From assembly GCA_963969365.1 (NCBI GenBank), contig OZ017759.1, positions 1,116,001 to 1,180,000 on the forward strand: a stretch of DNA of 64,000 bases, given 5' to 3'. Below, in pieces: positions 56,801-64,000 of the stretch. How positions within the stretch are numbered: position 1 is the stretch's first letter; each line of letters opens with the position of its first letter. The position numbers were made by a program, and so were the translations under genes. The notes beneath the pieces are model-generated. The model did not search any database. It saw only the letters and a program-made list of their open reading frames with translations, and had not been told where the DNA came from. The stretch is from Asterochloris sp. CNOR1. Its lineage: Eukaryota > Chlorophyta > Trebouxiophyceae > Trebouxiales > Trebouxiaceae.

Positions 56801-59615
56801 ACAGACAGGTGACGTCGGTGAGATCCGGATGCCAGGCTGCATTGCTGTTGCCTCCCAGACAGATCCAAAGAACTGAGTAAAGCTAAGGCTGAGGTCTGGG
56901 CAACCAGCTCTATTTACTTCAACATCTGAGCAAGTGTCAACCAGGGGGTTGCCTGTCCATGTTGTGGCAATAGAGGCGGTGCCACCAGCTCTCCAGCGAT
57001 GCTGAGACATGTACTTCAGGTTGCACCTCGTCAGTCACTGTGGCCACCCTTGAAGTGCCGCCCAGATGAAGCACTTGCAGGCTGGGCAGGCTCTGGGCCA
57101 GGGCGGCAATTGCCGGGCTGCTGGCTGCAACGCAGCCGCTCAGGCTGAGGCGCGTCAGGGCTGTCAGGGCCCCCAGCGCTGCCAGCCCTGCGTCCCCCAC
57201 CTGCAGGAATGCAGGCTCCACTCAGTGGGTACTCTGCGAACAGTGTCACGACTCAAGTGGGTAAGCTGGTGCTGATTGCCAGCGCTGACCTGGGCATCAG
57301 ACAAACCAGCCACAGGCTACAGGGCTGCTTGCGCTGCTGAGACAGCACCGCACTGCCTCACCCAGGGGTCCGTCAAACTTATGACCTACACCTGCAGGAG
57401 AAGTCAAAGACGCAGTCATGCAGTTGCCTTACAGCAGCTCTCTCATCACTGTCTCCTCCCAGAAAGACATGCTGTTGTCGCCTGAACATGACAAAAGGCA
57501 CTCACCCTGCAGCACCCCTCCAGGTCAAGCTCGGCCAGCGTCCGCAGCATGCCCACGTGCTGCAGGCCTGCACAGGTCAGGGCCTCACACCGCGCCAGGC
57601 TCAGGCTGGTCAGCTGCAGCGCGCCCAGACCCTGTAGCTGCCCATCTGCTGCCAGGCGGCAGGTGCTGAGGTCCAGGCTGCGCAGCGCGGGGAATCTGCA
57701 CCAGATCCAGCATCTGGTCACACAAGGCAGCGCAACAAGAGCATTTTACCGGGCGGCAGGTGCTCAGGTCTAGGCTGAGCAATGGGGAAAGCTCTGTACC
57801 AGGCACACGGGACACTTAATCCCCCATAGCCTTTGCGGGCATAGGACCTTTGGGTGGCAGGAGACTGGGGTTTCTGCTGGACCCACTCTGCAGCATGAAC
57901 GGCATTGGATTGGGTGCAGGCCTGCTGTGCATAGACAGCAGAGCATCTGCTGCCGAGCAGTAAATGTGCAGGCATAGTCTGTGCAGCACAAGGACCTGCA
58001 CCTTGCACAGAAAAGGGCATTGGTCATAATTGATCTGCCCCGCACTCGTCTCTGAATCCAAGAGTAAAGCTTTTGATGGACCTGACAGCTGCTGAGGTCT
58101 GTGCTGTGCAGCGCAAAGGCCCTGCACAGGGACTGCCACAAATCGCTTGCTCGGGCCTGTTGTGCACAGATAGGATGGTGTCTGCTGCCTAGGCCCAGGA
58201 CAATGCTGCGCAGGGCGGAGGCTTGTTTCAAGCACAGCAGTGAAGCTCCATGCCTTATGCAGGGCTTTGACCTGCAGATGGAGTGACTCAGGGACAGGCA
58301 GCAGGTAAACCCACGTGCGAGGAGTCTGTACCATGCTTACCCCAGCAAAGCTGTGATGCATATGGGCTTGCAGACCATTGTAGTCAGCTGCCTGCTGACA
58401 GCACTCTGTGCACAGCAGAACAACTTGCGAGCAGAATGACAGATGTACCTGCCCAGGGAGTGTGCGTCTCGCAGGGCCCTGGGCCTCATGCGAACCAGCC
58501 TGTTGAGGATGCACTGCTGCCAGCTTCGGCAAACCAAAATTGCATACTGCACCTGCAGGGCACCAAGCGTGCAAGCAGTCAGCAGGGTTATGCTGAGACA
58601 CTTCGGTCAGCTTGTGTCCATTGGACAATGTGAGTCTTGCAGGGCAACAGGCGCCCATGATAGACAATGCTGCAGAGGCAGACTCTGGTGAAAGACAAAG
58701 ATTAGAGCGTCCCCTGCATTCCCAGAGGCAGCAACTTGTGGACCAGGAGTGGCTTATTGAGGCCCACTCTGGCGGAGGCAGGTGCAGCACGGCAGGGAAA
58801 GCCTGCAGGGTCAATCACCTAGATCCTTGTGACTAGCCACTGCAGGGTGCGGATGCAGGCCTATCTTGGTGGATGCAGGTGGACCACGGCGCAGATCAGG
58901 AGTGGCTGGTTGCAGGCTGCAGGTGGTCAATCACCTCACTGCAGGGCGCTTGATCAGGCTTGTTCAGGCCTAGACTGATGGATGCATGTGCAGCACAGTG
59001 CAGGCTATGAGTGGCTGACTGCAGGCTGCAAGTGGCCATTCAACTCACTCTCAGTGACTAGCCATCGCAGGGGGCAGCACTCTGCTGGCTGGAAGTGGCT
59101 GAAACACTTGCAGATGCTGCAACCCCACCCCACTGGGCGCAGCTGCTTCAGGGTGCAGCAGTTTGTAGGCTCACAGGTGGGGTGTTGCAGCCTGCAAGTG
59201 GCTCATAGGCCTTTATTTTGGGGACTGAGCAGATCCCTAGGACGCCCGTCACCACCTCAGCATGAAGCAACTGCAGGCTCACCTCTTGGGGGCTCAGTCG
59301 CTCCAAAATGCAGCAGAACACGTCATCGTGCATCTCTCCCCAGCAGCTGCCACTGCCAGGCCCCTGCTGCTCAGGGCTGCCTGGCCAGTGGAGAGCGCCT
59401 GGTGATGTCCAACCCTGAGACAGCTGATTGCTGTCAGTCTTGCTGCTGAACAGGGTTCTGCGGACAACTGCTTTGTCCAGAGCTGCCTGCGGGGACTGGG
59501 GGTCCAGCTCTTGCAGGCCTGGCAAGGCTGGGGTGCCATGGCGCCGCCTTGTGGGGCTCAGGCTGCAGTTCTGTAGGGCTGCCAGTAGGAAGTCTGCAGA
59601 TTTGCTGACCGCCAT
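50840..59615 (-). CDS. F-box and leucine-rich-repeat protein
   Basis: A long minus-strand gene with many exons. The first recognised exon (59615-59283, from MAVSKSADFLLAAL) ends in the start of an F-box, WGEMHDDVFCCILERLSPQE; the next (58552-58449) continues VQYAILVCRSWQQCILNRL, joining in phase. Cysteine-containing leucine-rich repeats follow in separate exons. Examples: about 57700-57506 (SLDLSTCRLAADGQLQGL, AELDLEGCCR), 57200-57048 (LTRLSLSGCVAASSP), about 56372-56110 (LRSLSLWNCLRITEDGLA), about 55570-55391 (LNLKGCHRLTDMAMQEL), about 54430-54270, 52434-52229 (LNLKGCRQISDAAIQGL), about 51590-51400 and about 50985-50850 (LTSLNVVGCHRLTSAA). Such proteins are substrate receptors of SCF ubiquitin ligases. 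The 3' end and several middle exons are not fixed; another coding piece at 50640-50540 (DLQSRFKEVLADCAFQ) may belong to it. Introns contain repeats of repeat-unit edges. Confidence 0.78.
58730..59110. repeat. Degenerate tandem repeats of about 110 bp in the F-box intron
   Basis: Between the two F-box exons a motif recurs three to four times: GATGCAGGTG or GATGCATGTGCAGCAC, then AGGAGTGGCTGGTTGCAGGC or ATGAGTGGCTGACTGCAGGC, then TGCAG(G/A)TGG and TCAATCACCT. Starts are near 58742, 58870, 58980 and 59083. Identity between copies is moderate. Confidence 0.65.
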
Positions 59616-60054
59616 GACCTGCAGCCATGGACAAGGCTTGAATCAGCTGGAGACCTTAGGGATAGAGCTGGCAGTCTTGGGCAGTTGCATGTGCATCGCT
59701 CAGCGCGCCACCTTGGCGATGCGAAAGCTTGGCGATCAAGGATAGACGAGATCAGTGCAAGGGCTTCAGCAACCACCCAGCTGCGTTCTGCATGAGGCTG
59801 CAATGCCCTGGATTGCCAGATGCAAAAGTTAGGGTCGGACACAGGACAGATCATGGCGCATCATTGATGCATTCGTCAATCAAGCTACACAGGATAGCCT
59901 TGTTGCCTGCAATTGGACGTTGCGGAGTGTCCTGTCAGCTTCAAATGGACTGGCCTACCAAGCTGGTCATCCAATGTCCAGAGAGTTAGTTCAAGACATC
60001 CGATGACCCGAATCAACATCCACCTGAGCTGATCTTTGACACTTTGCTCTGCAG
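59616..60054. other. Divergent intergenic region before the DNA glycosylase
   Basis: Lies between the minus-strand F-box gene and the first recognised glycosylase exon. The glycosylase start codon and a short first exon should be here but I could not choose one; candidates are the ATGs at 59729 and 60003. No other gene is supported. Confidence 0.4.
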
Positions 60055-63000
60055 CGTTTGATTTGGGCAAAGCTGTTGCCTCATATGGATTTTTCACTCA
60101 GGCTCCCAATCAGTGGGTCAGGGTGAGCAGCCCGACATACAAACGGTGGTTGGTGCTGGGATCATTAAATGAGACAGCCCTGCTTTGTGTGCAGGCAACT
60201 GCAACCTCGCCAGCATGCTTTCAGCGCCCACTCAGCCTATGCTCTGGGCCCCCAGTGCACATCAGAGCGCAGCAGAGGCAAGAGCGGCCCATTCCAGACC
60301 TTGATGCACGTCATCAGAGTAGTGATGCTGGCCTGAAGGCTGCAATCAGTGCACGACAGTGTGGTGGCCCTCAGTGCCAGGGCAGCCAAGGGCAGCCAGT
60401 GGAGCTGCTGGTGCAGTGCAGCCACGTGCTGGATGCAGAAGGAGAGTCTGAAGTGCAGCAGCAGGCAGGTGCTAGGCAGGGTGTTGCCTGCAGCATGGTG
60501 GTGCTTAGGGACCAGCTACATGCTAGATTGTTGGTGGTGGGGCCTGAAGCATGCAGATTCACTGTTCATGTTCATTCATGGCAGCTGTTTATAGATGCAG
60601 AGAGGCGCTCTTGGGTGTACAGCAGCAGGCAGGTGCTGTGCCACGGGGGTCAGACAGCATTGGCACTGCCTTCAGCTTTTGCCTCAGCCTGTGTCTTACA
60701 TGTGGCTCAGATAGCTTTGCCTCCCACCTGCTGGGCTGTCTTGTGGCAATAGCCCCTGATATGTCCCAAAGGCGCTGCGCCTTGTACAGCCTCATTCTGA
60801 CAGTTCATCTGCTTGCTTGAGTGAGAGCAACAGATGCCACGCAGGTCTTGAGAGCCAGGAACGTTCAAGATGCAGATCCTACTGGTGCAGCTGAATATTG
60901 AGGAGCCTGCGATGCATCCCCTGCAGGGTGTGCCCATGCTGCAGGAGAGCACTCCAGAACTGCATGCATGAGGCTGCATTCAGGTCGCAAGCAACGAGCC
61001 TGCTTCCCTACAGGGTGTGTGCATGCTGTGGCTGAGCCTTGCAGGCCATCTCAATTTGACTGCCAACGCCAGGCAACCTGTCGATGGTGCCCTGGTGTGG
61101 CACACATTCTGCAGAGATAAAACCATCTCAACAACACCCTCTATTGTTTTCAGAGCTCTCCAAGCTGCCTGCAGCTTGAGCGCATCTTGAGGCTGAGCCC
61201 TACAGAGACAGCCCACCAGGATGCCTTTCGCCGGCTGCACCCTGAGGCAGCCGCAGCTGGCTTTGATCGAATCTTCCGATCGCCTACCCTCTGGGAGGAC
61301 CTTGTAAAGAGTATGTTACTTTGTAACTGCGGGTGAGCGCCTGCCCATAAAGCACTCCACTGGTGGCTGCCTGCAACCGCTGGCCCAATGGAAGGGGTTT
61401 ACAAAGAGTGTGCTGCCCTGCAAGGTGGGGCAAGCATTACCTTAATCACACTGCTGTGGTGGGCTTTGATTGTTTGCCTGCCCTATGTGATGACCCCCTG
61501 ACATGCATGCTGCTTGGTCATCAGGTGGATGGAGTACCTGCACATTGCCGGGCTGAATGCTCATGCTGTAAGGTGGTGAGAACAATGCATATGACCACCT
61601 CTCTCTGCAATAAGGGGCCGGCCACATGAAGTTCTGATGCAGGTGGGGCAGGACGCTGTCGATGAACGCCGCTCTGTGCCGAGAGGTGGGCGCTGGTGCC
61701 TTCCCCACACCTGCCCAGGTGGCAGCGTGCGGGGCTGAGCAGCTGCAGAAGCGCTGTGGCCTGGGCTACAGGGCCCGCACAGTGTGCAAGCTGGCTGAGC
61801 AGGTAAGGATCTGTCAAGCACCCTAGATCAATGCCTGGCATCGCATGGCTGTGTCTGGCTGCATTGAGCAGGTGCAGCCGTCTGCATGGCAGCTGAACAG
61901 CTGCCAGACTGCTGCTTTGTGTGATGGCAAGACGGCTGCGGCCCAGGGTGCACAGCCTGCATGCTGGTCAGACAGGCTGAGCGGTCGGTGCCTGCAGTGG
62001 TACCAGGTGGCTGCATTGGTCGCGGAGCTGAATGCTTGGGGTCTCCAATTTAGCAGATGGCAGCTGCGTTTTGGGGTCATACCGCGGTCACCCCACCTGA
62101 CACAGCAGAGCTGACGCCACAGCCTGCTCATACGCTACTGGCTGGGCAGCGGGCAGCTGCTAAAGGCTGCCTCCCTGTGCCTGGATGCGTTGCTGCAGTA
62201 CCTTGCTGTGGCTCACTCACCACATTGTGATCAGCTTTTCACTCTATGCTTTGGCTGCAGATGTGGTCTGGCCATTCAGATACTTTCTGTGCCAGCCTGA
62301 GACCCACTGGATTTCGACTCTGCCTGACTGCAGCTTTTCTAAATCTGCTGCTAAGGCTGCAGGTGCTCGTCAGCAGCACAAAGTTTCCAGGTCTGGTCTC
62401 TAATACCGATGGCACTGATGTTCAGCTCCCTGCAGCTACTGAACCTGCTGTCGTGTCTACAGGCGCTCCAACAGAAGCGCAGACCTGCAAGCCTGCATTT
62501 GAAGCAGTCCTTGGCGTCAACCTGGCTACAGCCAACCAGCCTGCTGCCATGTTTCCAGGTGCTCTCTGGCAGCGCAGACTTGCAGGCCCTAGAGGACCCC
62601 TCCATTCCGCAGCCTGAGCTGCGCAAGGCGCTGCTCGGGCTCCCTGGCATGGGCCCCTACACTTCAGCCAACGTGCTGCAGCTGCTGGGCCACTACAGCT
62701 GCGTGCCCTGTGACTCTGAGACGCTGCGGCACCTGCAAGACGTGCATGGCCTGCGCAGGAGTACCATGGCAACGGTGCAAGCGGATGCTCAGAAGGTGGG
62801 TCAGCCTGCTCTGAAATGAAGCACTGCAGCCCTCAGAAGTCTTTGCTGGCACCCAGGCAGCACCTGGCGTCTGTAGTCCTTGCTGCCTGCTGCTGTGTGG
62901 CAGCATGGCTGTGCATGAGTGGCTGCTCAAGTCTGCCAGCTTCAGCGCCCATCACCCTGGTTGCCTGGTGCTGCTGGGCCTGCATGGTGGTGTCGAAGGT

Positions 63001-63545
63001 GTTGTGCATGCCTTCTCTTACCCTCGTGCAGTGCTGCTGTCTCATTCAGTCATTCTTTTGTGCAGCTCTACTCTCAGTATGCGCCTTATGAGTACATGGC
63101 GTACTGGTTCGAAATTTGGCAATCGTATGAGGCCCTGATCGGCTGCAGGTCAGTGTCCGGTACTGCTGCCTCCTCTGTGCAGCAGCTGGGTGCAGCATTG
63201 CGTCCACTCAACCATCTCTGCCCCAGTGCAGCTTTGAGCTGGCAGACCCCAGCCTCTATGGCAGGTGCACAGGTGAGTGGCGGCTGCTAGGAGCTAACTT
63301 GTCTTTGTAGGCAGCTCTGTGCACTCTGATAGCATCTTCGGCCTGCAGGCACCAACATGCGCAAGCAGGCCAAGGCCAAGTCTCCATTTAAGGCTGAGTC
63401 TGCAGACCAGGCGTCACCTGGCGCATCCGTACCCACAGCACGTAAGCGAAAGCACAAGACAGGGTGCCACCATAAAGACGCTGGACCACAGGCGCCACAC
63501 GCGGCCAGCTGCAAGCTCACACGGTCAGCTGCATGCTCAAACTGA
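60055..63545 (+). CDS. HhH-GPD DNA glycosylase
   Basis: Firm exons: 60055 to about 60116 (AFDLGKAVASYGFFTQAPNQ), 60195 to about 60254 (SPACFQRPLSL), 61175-61332, 61643-61802, 62559-62795, 63066-63148, 63232-63272, 63349-63545; all from 61175 on join in phase. They read GFDRIFRSPTLWEDLVKSML, then CNCGWGRTLSMNAALC, then the helix-hairpin-helix LLGLPGMGPYTSANVLQLLG with the likely catalytic Asp in VPCDSETLRHLQ, then YAPYEYMAYWFEIWQSYE. A basic tail (ARKRKHKTG) follows. This is the plant-type glycosylase related to 8-oxoguanine and 3-methyladenine glycosylases; it removes damaged bases in excision repair, but the lesion is not decidable. The 5' end and one or two exons between 60260 and 61170 are unresolved. 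Confidence 0.85.
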
Positions 63546-63581
63546 AATCTCTGATGTGCCCACCGAGTTCAAGTTTCCTTG

Positions 63582-63586
63582 TGTAA
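63582..63586 (+). terminator. TGTAA poly(A) signal after the DNA glycosylase
   Basis: TGTAA lies 37 bp after the glycosylase stop. Position fits; the motif is short. Confidence 0.4.
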
Positions 63587-63891
63587 TGTGAGTTGACATC
63601 TTGACATTGAATACAGACTCTCCCCTCCCCGGTGTCCCTATCAATCTCTGCAAGCAAGGCAGCACAGGGTGACTATGCTGGAGCCACAGTTATCCACATG
63701 TGTTTGCTGGGCCTCTCCAGGCGGTGCTGATGGGGGATGCAGTGCTGCGAGTACAGGACATGAACCTGCAAAGTGAGCAATCAGCCACATTGGGACTGTG
63801 ATGTGCCTCAAGCAATGCAGGCAAACTTTGATGGTCTCAGTGGCAGCAAAGGCTGAGGGCTGTCAATCCGCAGGCTCAGTTGCAGGGGCAG

Positions 63892-64000
63892 CTAAGGCAC
63901 CCGCACATGCGGGCACACCTCACGCAGCAGGTCGCCCCACAGCCGCCGCACAGCAGTGAGTGCCCGCTGCTGCTTGTCTCTCAGCAAGACAAAGCGCTGC
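63892..64000 (-). CDS. C-terminal piece of a minus-strand gene (runs off the window)
   Basis: The minus strand reads QRFVLLRDKQQRALTAVRRL, WGDLLREVCPHVRVP and a TAG stop ending at 63892, an Arg/Leu-rich helix with good coding character. It may end at this stop or be spliced at GAG|GTGTGC near 63916. It is convergent with the DNA glycosylase gene. Too short to identify. Confidence 0.45.
   Translation of the reverse strand, partial: QRFVLLRDKQQRALTAVRRLWGDLLREVCPHVRVP

Noticed and set aside
1-64000. Explaining all the copies by the shared CTGCAG acceptor motif or by an introner-type mobile element
   Set aside because: The acceptor motif accounts for only 6-8 bases, while the matches run 30-60 bases into gene-specific coding sequence. 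Introner elements share one sequence among unrelated genes, whereas here each copy matches only its own neighbour.

Overview
The window is nuclear DNA of an intron-dense eukaryote, most likely a green alga (Chlorophyta). The threonyl-tRNA synthetase reads like the chloroplast/mitochondrial enzyme of land plants, and the transporter, DNA glycosylase and OTU protease recall plant proteins. Introns are spliceosomal, nearly always end in (C)TGCAG, and several plus-strand genes have TGTAA, the usual green-algal poly(A) signal, shortly after the stop. I see no bacterial operons, rRNA, CRISPR or recognisable transposon, and no convincing tRNA gene. The lineage call is inference from remembered family sequences; no database was searched.

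Layout. 1-956 (+) is the 3' end of an unidentified gene. 957-2519 is unresolved. 2520-9422 (+) is an organellar threonyl-tRNA synthetase (12 exons). 10583-13600 (+) is a class-3 lipase. 14310-16978 (+) is a one-pass membrane protein with coiled coil. 17968-25399 (+) is an SLC43/FMP42-like major-facilitator transporter (11 exons). From 25606 to about 34006 the coding is on the minus strand: a U-box ubiquitin ligase whose 3' exons are firm, then less certain low-complexity exons. 35619-37370 (-) is a small coiled-coil protein and 37389-40685 (-) an OTU deubiquitinase. That gene is divergent, across 107 bp, from a 2-oxoglutarate/Fe(II) dioxygenase (40793-43661, +). Then come a GT32-type glycosyltransferase (44175-46413, -), a small two-helix membrane protein (46871-48068, +), a probable beta-strand-rich protein (48306 to about 50335, -), a large F-box/leucine-rich-repeat gene (about 50840-59615, -), an HhH-GPD DNA glycosylase (60055-63545, +) and the end of another minus-strand gene at the right edge. 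Exon joins were checked for phase by hand.

The genes are ordinary housekeeping and regulatory genes with no shared pathway. Three of them (U-box, OTU, F-box/LRR) belong to ubiquitin biology, which I take as coincidence.

The striking signal is in the introns. Beside many exons the intron holds one to four degenerate direct copies of that exon's own edge: the splice acceptor with the first 30-60 bp of the exon upstream of it, or the last 30-60 bp with the splice donor downstream. Several copies still translate to a recognisable version of the true exon edge and keep a splice dinucleotide in register. It recurs in at least nine genes and on both strands. I call these exon-edge echoes and report them as the main discovery candidate.
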